A stretch of 64,000 nucleotides of DNA from Anthoceros angustus. Taxonomy: Eukaryota > Streptophyta > Anthocerotopsida > Anthocerotales > Anthocerotaceae. The stretch's first letter is position 1; every line of letters starts with the position of its first letter. Made by a program: the position numbers and the translations under genes. Shown one piece after another: positions 1 to 10,129 of the stretch. Where the stretch lies: NCBI GenBank assembly GCA_010909165.1, contig MU008199.1, positions 124,001-188,000 of the forward strand, given 5' to 3'. Below the pieces are notes generated by a model that was given only the letters and a program-made list of their open reading frames with translations, ran no database searches and was not told where the DNA came from.

Positions 1-69
1 AGAGACGAAATGTGCAAGGAGCTGCAGGTGCTGAATTTGCGAGGAGGCGGGACAGGAACCCACCTGGAG

Positions 70-1257
70 ATGGAGAAGCAGGAGGCGAAGCCGGCGATGA
101 CAGCGAGCTGGGCGATGGACACCCGGGTGTGGGAGCGGCTCCCGGGCGACATCTTGGACAGAATCTTGCTGAGATTGCCGGCAGCAAGCCACTTCCAATT
201 CCGCGCAGTCTGCAAGAACTGGCTGTCGGAGCTGCGTTCCCCGGCCTTCCTCCGGCGCTGGGCGGCCATGGCGACCACGCCGCTCCCTCTCTTCACGCTC
301 CCCAGGCCGCGCAGCCCGCTTTGGAGATGCGGGGAATTTTCCAGGAAGCAGCGGCAGAGCCGGGTGCCGGAGGCGGCGCGCTGCGAGCTGAGGCGGCTGG
401 ACCTGTCCTTCCTCCCGGGCAAGATGGTGGACATCTGCCATGTCCAGCACGGGCTGGTGTGCGCCCGCATTGCGTCCCCCGGGGCCGTGGCCCTGGCTGT
501 CTGCAATCCGGTCACCAAGACCTTCCGGACGCTTCCAGAGGTGCCAGTGCAGGAGGGCAGGGCGTGGGTGGCGGCCCTGGTGGAGGCTCCCAAGCCGGAC
601 AGCTTCCGGGTGGCGCTCCTGACCGAGGACCACACCCTCTGGACCATCCGCCTCTTCTGCTCCCAGGCCGGGTCGTGGAACGAGACGCGCACGCAGTCCT
701 ACTGCCCCATCCAGTTCCTGGGCTCCACGCTCCTGCAGGGCGGGCTCCTGTACGCGTCCCTGTCCCACGGGCCTCTGCTGCTCTACAGCTTGGAGAGCGG
801 GCGGATGCTGGCCCGGGCGCCCATGCCGCCCGCCATGAGCAGCGACTACTTCCAGCTGGTGCAGAGCCGGGGAGATGTCTTCCTGGTGGGGCAGCTGGAG
901 GGCGATATCGATGTCGTTCTCACTTTGGGTATCTGGAAGCTGGAGCCCAGCAGGCTGGTGTGGGAGGACTTCTCCTTCTTGCCGGAATCGCAGTGGCAGG
1001 ATGTGAAGCTGCAGGTGGCGGACGACTGGAGCCTGGATGAGTCCACGGAAGTGGACATGCTGGACGCCGACGCAATTGGGGACTTCATCTTCGTGGGCTT
1101 GGAGGCCCACAACAATGTCGCCGCCATTGGGTCCAATTACCGCACCCAGGCCCTGGCATTCCACATCCGCTCCAAGTCCTGGCACTTGTTTTATAAGAGC
1201 TACTTGGTGGGCGAGCCTCCTTATTTGCTTGAGCCCAGGTTTGATCTCTTCCTGTGA
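70..1257 (+). CDS. F-box protein (kelch-type/associated C-terminal region)
   Basis: A single-exon reading frame of 395 aa from the ATG at 70; an in-frame ATG at 10 would add 20 aa. An F-box lies near the N-terminus (about residues 22–65), with the LPGDILDRILLRLP helix followed by FRAVCKNW, the usual Skp1-binding signature of SCF ubiquitin-ligase substrate receptors. The rest (about 300 aa) has the hydrophobic beta-strand pattern of F-box-associated or kelch propeller regions, for example GLVCARI, VCNPVTKTFRTLP and LLYSLESGRML. VCNPVTKTFRTLP is the classic F-box-associated 'NP.T+....LP' motif. The family recruits substrates to SCF complexes; the substrate cannot be deduced. Length matches plant F-box/kelch proteins of about 400 aa. 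It ends in TGA and is convergent with the next gene. Other frames over this GC-rich stretch are shadows. Confidence 0.85.
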   Translation: MEKQEAKPAMTASWAMDTRVWERLPGDILDRILLRLPAASHFQFRAVCKNWLSELRSPAFLRRWAAMATTPLPLFTLPRPRSPLWRCGEFSRKQRQSRVPEAARCELRRLDLSFLPGKMVDICHVQHGLVCARIASPGAVALAVCNPVTKTFRTLPEVPVQEGRAWVAALVEAPKPDSFRVALLTEDHTLWTIRLFCSQAGSWNETRTQSYCPIQFLGSTLLQGGLLYASLSHGPLLLYSLESGRMLARAPMPPAMSSDYFQLVQSRGDVFLVGQLEGDIDVVLTLGIWKLEPSRLVWEDFSFLPESQWQDVKLQVADDWSLDESTEVDMLDADAIGDFIFVGLEAHNNVAAIGSNYRTQALAFHIRSKSWHLFYKSYLVGEPPYLLEPRFDLFL

Positions 1258-1412
1258 CCGAAACTGCCCTGTTCCTTAGTCCTGACCTTGCTTGTAGAAG
1301 TTCAATGTCAGGCATGAAAAATGTGAATCACGCCTGCTTGGTGACGACAGTGATCGATGTCTCGAAAAGATTATGGCCAATGCTGGCCGTTTCCTTCCTG
1401 TTCCTGTAATTG

Positions 1413-1563
1413 GTTGCTGTTTGCCAGGCTTCTTTTGGACATGCAATGCTGTGGGTGATGTTGCTGTTTGGCAGGCTTGTTTTGGACATACAATGCCGTG
1501 GGTGATGTTGCTGTTTGCCAGGCTTCTTTTGGACATACAATGCCGTGGGTGATGTTGCTGTTC
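1413..1563. repeat. 47–48-bp tandem repeat, about 3.2 copies
   Basis: Unit begins TTGCTGTTTGCCAGGCTTCT and ends GCCGTGGGTGATG. Copies start near 1413, 1460, 1508 and 1555 (partial) and differ by a few substitutions. It lies just after the F-box stop, so it may be in the 3' UTR. Confidence 0.9.
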
Positions 1564-2493
1564 AGGGATTCAATTCTTTGTCCTAGAATGTGCTGCACAT
1601 CACAACTGCACAAGATTAGGTCGGAGCCTTTGTATGTTGTTGTACTATTCGACTTGCATGCCATTCAGCTAAAAGCGGAGGCTCTGGAGGGAAGAAGCCA
1701 AGAAAACCTTCTTCCATGTGCCCCCAATGGGGTGCCCCTTGTGTGAACACAGACCTAGTACTACCGTCACATGGGTATTATGTGCGTAGCGTCTGACAAC
1801 GTAACGTATACAAAAGAAGCATTGACTGCACATTTCTCCGGTGTCTTGGATAGGCAGGACGTTCTCTCAAAGATCATGCCTGGACCCACACAGGTTAAAA
1901 AGTTCAGTGTCCTCCTCGATACTGTGTGTCGGCGACGCAATTGTCTGGAACCCAAGTTGCAGGAGGTGATGACGGAAAAGTGAGCACCGCTGAACGTGGC
2001 TTTTCTCATATAGCGTATAGTATGTAAGCATCCGAGATACTCTTCTCACCACCATCGTAGAGTATATATAAAGAGTGCCCCTTCCCAGGTCCCAAAATTA
2101 GCTCAGCTTGACGCTTGACGCTCGACGCCGTCATGTACTGGTGCTGGAATCCTGAGGTCGGCTGCATGTGTGACAGAAACAAGCCTGCTCAAGGACAGCT
2201 CGTGTCACCACTCTCTTGCAGAAGCTTGGCATGGTAGAACGTAAGTACACAGAACAGAGTGACTTGCGTCCAGATGAAGTGGAATTGATAAAACAGCGCC
2301 TGATCTTCCTTCGATAACAAAAAGCAAGTTTACCATCACAAGCAAGGCACAGGGACTGCGACCCACAAATGTTACTCCACAGGTGCAGCAATTCCACAGT
2401 TGCAGGAATCTTGTCTCTACACAAGAGATTATCTACATCCTCTCCACTGAGAAGTGCAAAAAAAGTACAGTCTCGGGAGCCAAGAAACCTTCT
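1564..2493. other. Intergenic, no gene recognised
   Basis: No convincing coding sequence. A TATA-like run (TATATATAAAG) sits at about 2062–2072 on the + strand, followed by repeats of TTGACGC/TCGACGC. An ATG at 2133 opens only a 35-codon frame. The TATA could serve an unannotated short transcript; no partner gene is visible. Confidence 0.4.
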
Positions 2494-3480
2494 TCAAGGC
2501 CAGCTTGTGAATTCGAATACCTTGCCGACAATCTCCCAGCCAGTGGGAATTTGCCAAAGGAACAGCGACACGTTGAGCACATTCAAGGTGATGTGTGCCG
2601 TCCTGGCCGTCTCATTTCCCTTTTGCATGGCAGGAACAAGGGCAGCCGACAGGGCCCACAGGACTGTGATCCCAGCACCTGCGAACAAGTGTGGCCCCGG
2701 GAAGAGCTTGCCAGTTCTGAACCAGGTATTGACTGCTCCTCCCACGGCCTCGAACACTCCGAACGCCAGCAGAATGGAGCCTGCATTGAAGTGCCTATCC
2801 CTGAAGCCTCCCTTCACCAGCTCCTTCCTGTATTCGGTGAGCTCCTGTATCTTGGACGCGACGGGGGAAGGGGGAGCTGGTGCACCCTCCGCAGGGGCAG
2901 CGGGCAGCTGCTTCTTCAGCTCGTTGATCTCCTCCTGCACGGTCCGCACACTCCTCCACTGCCACCCCAGGTAGCCTGCGTACAGTGTGTACAGGAACAG
3001 TCCTCCCATTACAATAGGGTGAAAAAGAGCAAACGACCTGCCCTCCAGAATGCCGAACTCTCCTCCAGCTGCCATGGCGTTGGGAGCATCCAGCAACATG
3101 GGACCAAGCCCTGCTGTAACCGTTAGCATGGCTCTCTGCAGGAAGAACATCCCGGAAGAGGCATCACCTTCCATTGCTTCCAAGACATCAATGCCATCAC
3201 TCTTCCCCAGCTCCTGCTCCTCCTGCGACAAGGATGCGGATGCGGATGCGGATGCGGATGCCCCCGTCCTTGCACAGGCCACCCCGCCACGGGACCCGAG
3301 CCTCACTACCCTGGCGGATCCGAGACGGCCATGACCCCATCCCGGGGAGGAGACGGAAGCCCTCATTGGAAGTGCAAGCCCGCATCCCACCGGCGTTCTA
3401 CACCTGTCCAATCCCTGAAAGCCTAGAACCGCAGTTGCCGTGCTGCTGGCCAGAGCTGCAGCTGGTGAGACCGCCATCAT
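2494..3480 (-). CDS. Chloroplast DUF4079 membrane protein
   Basis: Intronless frame of 328 aa starting at the ATG at 3480. The first about 100 residues are rich in S/A/R/G and poor in acidic residues, as expected for a plastid transit peptide; a hexanucleotide repeat adds an (Ala-Ser)5 run. The mature part has several hydrophobic segments: around LFHPIVMGGLFLYTLYAGYLGW, around AGSILLAFGVFEAVGGAV, around GAGITVLWALSAALVPAM and around ITLNVLNVSLFLWQIPTG. The spacing and the C-terminus GWEIVGKVFEF match the plant/cyanobacterial DUF4079 family of thylakoid or envelope membrane proteins, whose function is not established. A charged loop (EEINELKKQLP...KIQELTEYRKELVKGGFRDRHF) separates two membrane segments. 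Family membership is by recalled sequence pattern; role not inferred. Confidence 0.85.
   Translation of the reverse strand: MMAVSPAAALASSTATAVLGFQGLDRCRTPVGCGLALPMRASVSSPGWGHGRLGSARVVRLGSRGGVACARTGASASASASASLSQEEQELGKSDGIDVLEAMEGDASSGMFFLQRAMLTVTAGLGPMLLDAPNAMAAGGEFGILEGRSFALFHPIVMGGLFLYTLYAGYLGWQWRSVRTVQEEINELKKQLPAAPAEGAPAPPSPVASKIQELTEYRKELVKGGFRDRHFNAGSILLAFGVFEAVGGAVNTWFRTGKLFPGPHLFAGAGITVLWALSAALVPAMQKGNETARTAHITLNVLNVSLFLWQIPTGWEIVGKVFEFTSWP
3231..3262. repeat. Hexanucleotide microsatellite (GCGGAT)n inside a CDS
   Basis: About five GCGGAT units. On the minus strand they are read in frame as Ala-Ser repeats in the transit peptide of the DUF4079 gene; being 6 bp long, changes in copy number keep the frame. 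Confidence 0.9.
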
Positions 3481-4264
3481 GATGCTCCAATGCCAGCTCC
3501 ACACAATCTGTCCTCGCCTGCAAAATTCCCATCGTCACCATCCTCGTTCTCAGACAATGCCAGCACTAATGCCGTCACACGATCAACAACGAGCCGTGAA
3601 ATGGAAGTAATTCATTCATCCCTTACATTCTCAACATGCATCTGCCAAAGCACCAAGTCCTGACCTGAAACCGAAGAATGCCGCAGCACAGCCTTCACGA
3701 AACGCGAATCCCGGTTCACGATTCACCACAAGAACGCCAGAATCGACCAGAGTCAGGCCACTGGCACTTGGATACTTGGAGCGTGACGCTAGTGGCTCTG
3801 TTGCGAGCAGGTACAAGGGATAAAGGGACTACGTGGCCGGCACGGAGATGTCCAGAACCAGCGGCCATGTGTTGGACATGCCCGAGCCATCTGCTCAGGT
3901 TTATTAATCCTTTCATTTTCACGTTAGTCTCGTTTAACAAAATGAGCCACCAATTGCAGGCGCTGTCGTCGCCGACTCGCCGTTGCGTACGAGCGCAACC
4001 GACTGTTGCAGATGTGAGTGAGTCGTGAATCGTGGAAGTGGCGAGCCGGGCTTCCTTCTGATTGTCTCACGCATCCAGATCAGCGTTCTGATCAATCGAA
4101 AGGAGGTCGCAAGAACGACTAGGATCGATCTAGCGAGGTGCTCAGCCTCTGTTGCGCGCGCAGTCTGCCGCAGTGCTGTGATCGGCTCAATCTTGCATGC
4201 TTCGATCTGCTCGCCTGATTCAATTTGCTGGCATACTGTGCTTGCTCCAGCTCAATTTGAGGAG

Positions 4265-7200
4265 ATGGAGTCTTCGGAGCATCCGCTGGCCCTGCGGGTG
4301 TGCAGCCAAGAGTACGCAATGCCGATGCCATTGTCTACCGAAATGGAGATGCCTTTGTGCAGCGAAAATGCGTTTCCGCTGCCGCTTTGCAGCCACCGTC
4401 ACAGTGCGTTCGTGGCTGCGCACGCGGTATCTGGCGAATTCTTTATCCCCTGCCTGTGGTTCAAGGAATTGTTTGCTTTCGTGCGTTTTGGCTGGTTCGG
4501 CATTGGATCAGGAGTAATAGCTGCTGGCGTGTATTATGTACTGCAGTTGGTGTCGGATGCTCTCTTCAGATGTAGCAGCCACTGTGAGCCGACACGGGTG
4601 ACTGTCGATTTCTCGAGGTTGGAAGGGATGCATTTGTCTCCGTATCCGACATTCAAATTGGAAGGCAAGCACTTTGTAAGCTTTCTCTTCTAAATTGAGT
4701 ACACTGGTAGCCCTGGTTCCCTCGGCGGAGCTTAACATTGCGCGTCATTGTTGCTGCAGTGGCCGATACTGGACGGGGAATGCCCGCCACGGGGCTGGGA
4801 GACTTTTATCCTTACTACCTTCACCCGTGTTTTCATACTCTAGCTGCTGGACCGGCAACAGACAACGTGTTCTGGGGTCTGTTACTTGATGCTAGCTAGA
4901 ATTCTAGCTGCTCTCGAGCTTGGATATAGTAGGTTTACTGGCAATAGAAAGAAAGCTGCGTAGAAAATGCATATGGTCGACATACTGCTGCAAGTTCGAC
5001 ATGGAATGTAATTGATGAAGTCTACTGAGCAGGTTTCATGTTTGGCTTTCCGTAGATGGAGTACTCGCTGTGATGACAACAGGTGCATTTCAATCTTTGT
5101 TTTGTGAGTTGTCTCTAGCTCAGCAGGTTTGGGAACATGACATCTAGTGGCATCATCCTCAGTTCCTAGCTACCAGAGGCTAGCACCAAACAATTGAACT
5201 AGCTAGATACCCCGTATGCTCTGTCTGATCTTGTGCTTAGCTAGCGGAGAGGAGGACATTCGCTGCTATCAAATGCATGTGCAGGCAAACTTAATGCCTC
5301 AGGTCGTCCAGCTGCCATCCGTTCCCAAGGCGGTTGAGTCAATGAGGTAGGATCTTTGTGTTGGGAAATCTGGTTCTTCCTGTCGCGGCCCTTAGAGTCA
5401 AGGAAACTGACATCAGTTTCTCGATTTTTGGGCTGGTGATGAAGTGGGACACAGACTTCACTAACCTTTAGGGGCCAATATGAAGAATTTATCAAGTACA
5501 TACAGGATCTATGTCACAAGGTAATTAAAGCCTCCCTGTTCGTGTTTCAGCAGAGATGGTGTCCAACTCTTGACTTGCCCAAGCTGGTCCCTAAGATGTT
5601 ACACACTCTTTACTGTACAAGCATGCAGAACTCTCATGTCAGCTGCTGCTGTTGCAGGTGTCCGTACTGAACATCAAGGTGAATCATGCTCCTGCTCTAA
5701 GTGGAGACAATGAGATTCACAAATAGAATGCTGTCGCATTTTTGAATTTTCTCGTCCTGCTGATTGTATTATCCTTGAAACTCCCTTTCAAATTGGCGTG
5801 CCTGGATTAGTCAAAGATTAATCTCAGATCTGTTTCGTACTCAAGAACGTCTTCCTTGAGCTGTGCTTCGAGAATTTCAACCATACTCCAATGCGACTCA
5901 AGAATGTTTCAGATCCTTTTGTCTGTGATGGAGGCCTTAAGCTGCCAGACACCCTGCCCAGTTTCCAACGATTGAGCTCAGGGCTAATTGACTTTCTCAG
6001 CAAATACATATACCAGTTCCAGCAAGAAGCAGACGAGGCAAACTTCAGGTGATATCTGAAATTCTCAAGTGCTCTCACCTTGCCGACATCTTCTTAGCTG
6101 GGAACTTGGAAGCTACCTAAGGAAGATCGCCATGATTGGATGTAGCTAAGCTGAAATGTGTCTCTACTCAGGTCAGCTATTCATGTTGGTGAAGGCCGTG
6201 GCTGTACAGGCAAAGGAAAAAGTACTATTGACGTTTCCTTTGCCGTGTTGGAGAAGGATCCAAACATGAGTACAGTGGACTCGTCGGATCAGGGCTCTGC
6301 ACTTACTCAGGTCGTTCTCTACTGTTCTCCATTTCCTTTGACTGTACTGTGTTTCCTAGGAGGCTCACCACAAATCACCAAACTGCAGGTCCTGTTTTAT
6401 GAAGACTTCTGTTACCATCATATCCCAGAGACCGTTCTAACTGCACTGAGGAAGAAAGTGGCTTGGTCACATTATGGATTGAAGATGCAGAACATGCACA
6501 TCAAACCATGCGGGGGTGCAACAATAAAGTGGGAGCGGCTCGCAAGGCATGCAGAGACCTACCTTGTGATACACATCTATCGCACTCATGATATCCTACC
6601 TGATATTTCTCTCTTGTCTACTTCCGAGAGGCCATTTCGTCACATGTGACTGCAGTATTGGTTGCAGTGGTCGATACAGGAGCTAAGCAGCGTATATGCG
6701 TGTCACCCAACTGGCTGAGTATAACATAGATGTTCTAAGTGTCCTCTCTATTTGGCCTAGCGAAGGTCTTCATTTGGGCTCTTTAACTTCAGGGTCACAT
6801 TTGGGTCGGAGGGCCAAGACAAGGGGAGAGTCAGTTATAATCAAACGTGCGGTGGAGAGAGCTTTAGGTGAACTTCACAGAGACTGTCCGGGCCTATTTG
6901 TCAGTCACCACATTCAGCAGGTATAGCTCTAGAGAACACAGGCTACGACCAAATTTCGCTGCCCATGTCTGGTGATTTACATTGACTGTGAGTAATTCCT
7001 GAATGGCAGATGCAAAGATTTGCTCCCTCTTTGTCTCGTTGCGTGGCTGGGTTGATCGCTTCATCAGAGGACAGTGTCTTCAAAGCAGAATGTACAGCCC
7101 TGCTCGGACTGACAAACCCATCGGACTTGAAGACTCTGGAGACCTGCATCCAAGACAAAATGCTGAATCTCATTGATCCCTACAGAGATGTAACTGGGCC

Positions 7201-7315
7201 CGTGGATGATGATCGAGTTCAAATCCTCAACTGGATGAGGTCAGTGGCCGGTGCTGCACTGGATAGTCAGTTTGACACCCAGCCGGATGTCGCTGATATG
7301 GACGTCGAGGAGTGA
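4265..7315 (+). CDS. MTOPVIB: Probable MTOPVIB, meiotic topoisomerase VI B-like subunit (multi-exon)
   Basis: Reconstructed from exons 4265–4426, 4547–4664, 4760–~4880, a piece near 5350–5440, 5472–5520, a short piece near 5658, ~5836–6049, ~6174–6309, 6389–~6600, ~6793–6920 and 7011–7315. MTOPVIB pairs with SPO11 to make the meiotic double-strand breaks that start recombination. Evidence: a GHKL-like N-box helix (LVSDALFRCSSHC) is followed one intron later by VADTGRGM, an ATP-lid DxGxG-type motif. A transducer-like part follows (VLFYEDFCYHHIPETVL... WSHYGLK ... KWERLARHAETYLVIHIYR). The C-terminal segments SVIIKRAVERALGELHRDCPG and RFAPSLSRCVAGLIASSED resemble the plant MTOPVIB tail. Joining exons 2 and 3 in frame needs a GC–AG intron (GAAG|GCAAGC, 4665–4759). 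Some middle exons are not firmly delimited. A generic GHKL ATPase is the main alternative. Confidence 0.7.
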
Positions 7316-7907
7316 CGAAATTCCGACAGAAGGGATCCGATGGAGTCGCAGATTCCACAAGAGAGAGGTATGTTCATGATGCCTTGGCCACTTGCCCAGT
7401 ACTAGAATGTCCTACCTTCTGGCGCGTCTGATGCAGAGTCGTGACGCATTCGAAGGTGCACCTGGTAGGCTGGTACGAATTGAATGTACTAATAATGAGA
7501 CTGCAGACGGCTCCAATGATACAATGCAAAGATACTGTATCCACTGTGTCTGTGCGCCATGATCGCATTCGCAGGTCACGACCTCCAAGACAACCAGCGA
7601 AAGATGCGGAAACCTGAAAGCAGCAGAAGAGTATCCTTGGCGGGACATTGTCGCGCCCAAGTTGTGCCGAGGGCGAAAAGAGGAAGAGTTCGAGAGTCGA
7701 ACTCCCGACCTGTCGCCCAAGTTGGAAATACGTGTACTAGGATCTAGGAGTCGGTACTTGAGACTCGAGAGGAGGAAAGCTTCCGACCTCGAGGTAGAAA
7801 CTACGTTTCCCTTTCAATGTGAGGATCTTCTTCATCACCCTAGTATCTCTCATTTGTGGGAAGCAAGAGTGAATTTTAGTTCTGGCAGGCGAGCCTAGGC
7901 TGTGGCT
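7316..7907. other. Intergenic, 3' UTR / promoter region
   Basis: No gene is seen between the MTOPVIB stop and the peptidase start. It should hold the 3' UTR of the former and the promoter of the latter; no clear TATA box was found. Confidence 0.5.
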
Positions 7908-9780
7908 ATGGCACCGGTAGATCCGCATTCCTACACCGACTCGTCGCATCCTCTCACCAAGCATGTGGACCTTACTCTGCATCTGGACTTCGAGAGCAAG
8001 GTCATCACAGGCACAGCGATTCTGACGCTGGAGAAGGTTTACACCGGTGACCTCTTCCTGGACACGAGAGACCTGAGCATCGAGTCTGTGCAGGACCTGA
8101 ACAGCAGTTCCGTGGCCTTCAGCCTGGGCAAAGCCGACGCAGTCCTGGGCAGCCGCCTGAAGGTCGAGCTCCGGGATCAGAGCTCCTTCTCGGTTGCGTT
8201 CAAGACGTCTCCTCAAGCTTCGGCGTTGCAATGGCTGGAGCCGTCTCAAACGGCAGGCGGGAAGCAGCCGTATGTGTTTACGCAGTGCCAAGCCATCCAT
8301 GCGCGGTCCATCTTCCCTTGCCAGGACACTCCTATTGCTCGGATCAAGTATTCGGCCAAGGTGAATGTGCCGGCCGATACCAAGGTTGTCATGTCTGCTG
8401 CCTACCTAGGTCGAGCCCGGGAGGAGGGAGGAAGAGCAGAGGAGGTTTTTCGCATGGACCAGCCTATTCCCCCGTATCTCTTTGCTCTCGCTGCCGGTGA
8501 CATCGTTTATGAAGATGTTGGGCCTCGCTCCAGGGTGTATGCCGAGCCTTCTGTGGTGAAGGCAGCTGCGTATGAGTTTGCCAACACCGACGCTACTGTA
8601 AGGCAAGCGGAGGAACTCTTTGGGCCCTACGATTGGGAGAGGTTTGATCTTCTGGTTATGCCTCCGAGCTTTCCCTATGGAGGAATGGAGAATCCTCGGA
8701 TGGTGTTCATTACCCCCACGCTGATTGCCGGTGATCGGAGCGGAGTGGAGGTTGTGGCGCATGAGCTTGCGCACAGCTGGACCGGGAATCTCATCAGTAA
8801 TGCCACTGCCGATGATTTCTGGCTCAACGAGGTTGGCGCTTGAGCCCTGCCTTCCCAGCTGGTGTTTTTGTGTAGAGGTGGTGCCTTTGTGGGTTAGACT
8901 TGATCTTGGCTGGTTATTACTGCTGCAGGGTTTCACCACTTATGCTGAGCGGCGGATTGTGGAGGTGACCGATGGAGAGGAGATACTAGGCTTGCATATC
9001 AGCCTTGGCTGGAACGGGCTGTTGGAGGAAATTGAGCGGTTCAAGGACAGGCCTGAGCTGACAAAGCTGAAAACCAATATGCTGGGGGTTGATCCCGATG
9101 AGATATACTCTCGAATCCCCTATGAGAAGGGTTTCCATTTCGTTCGACGTTTGGAGAGCCAGGTGGGAAGGCCAGCTTTTGATCAGTTTCTCAAGAAGTA
9201 CATCGCCAAGTTCAGATTCCAGTCCATTTCCACAGAAACATTTTTGGCATTTCTCAAGGAGCAGTTCCCCGATGTTGAGAAGGAGGTTGATCTACACAAC
9301 TGGGTATATGGAACAGGAATCCCCCTCGACGCTATCAGGCCCAATTCTGGTGTACTGGATAATATTCTGAAGCTGGCAGCTGAGTTTTCTTCCGGAAGGA
9401 GACTAACAAAGGAGGAGACCAAAACATGGCTGCCCCAAGTCTGGCTGGTTTACCTGGAAAACATTCCCAAGCTTTTGGCCTCGCAAGAAATCGAGCAGCT
9501 GAACGAGTTCAACTTTTCGGAGTCCAACAACTGGGAGATCAAGATTGCCTTCCTCGTCATAGCTGCAACGTCGGGCCACTCACCTTCCTTTCCTGCCATT
9601 GAAGCTGCCCTGCAGACTGTCGGTAGGATGAAGTACTTGCGACCCCTGTATGGTGGCCTGCTGGAGAGTACGCCCGAAGCCAAGGAGCTGGCAAAGCGTG
9701 TCTTTTCCGAAGCGAAAAGGAAGTACCATCCAATTGCCCAATCAGTAATCCAAGGCCTTATAAAGAAGAGCGATGCGTAG
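7908..9780 (+). CDS. LTA4H: Leukotriene A-4 hydrolase-type M1 zinc aminopeptidase
   Basis: Two exons, 7908–8831 and 8929–9780, with a 97-bp GT–AG intron, give 591 aa, close to the usual 600–620. M1 family enzymes remove N-terminal residues from peptides; in animals this branch also hydrolyses the LTA4 epoxide, and plant members act mainly as cytosolic aminopeptidases. The substrate-binding GGMEN motif is at about residues 258–262. The zinc site HELAHSW starts at residue 285, and the third zinc ligand is in WLNEGFTTYAERR, formed exactly across the splice junction. The N-terminal beta domain (HPLTKHVDLTLHLDFESKVITG) and the C-terminal helical domain are present (LRPLYGGLLESTPEAKELAKRVF). No signal peptide. 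The preceding GTG is in frame, but the ATG at 7908 is the natural start. It appears intact, and is convergent with the transporter gene. Confidence 0.93.
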
Positions 9781-10129
9781 GCGGAAGCATTTTGCCCTCT
9801 TCAACCATGCTTCCTAGACGCAATGCCAATCATTGCACAGCAGCACTGGAAGCATGTGGTATTCTGTCGCTAAAAGCCTCTGGTCTCGGTTGGACATTAC
9901 AAGTAGGATCTACTACACATTACCTCCGAGCTTCACATCTTAGACGGATATTGCTGCCTGCTGGTAGGAGACAGGTGCAGCCTTTGGTGAATTTTGCTTA
10001 TCATGTGACCTGATCAGTAGAACGAACACATGATGGCTCTATGCATTATTGTACATATGCCGCCAGACATACAGCAGGCTTACAAAGCAGGATAAAATAC
10101 ACTTCGTTTTTAAGAATCCACGGCAGAGG

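Noticed and set aside
12-1040. 342-codon frame overlapping the F-box gene
   Set aside because: Shadow of GC-rich coding sequence; Gly/Ala/Pro-rich, no domain, no natural start advantage.
2062-2240. TATA-like box followed by a short ORF
   Set aside because: The 35-codon frame has no family signal; one TATA match in AT-rich sequence is weak evidence for a gene.
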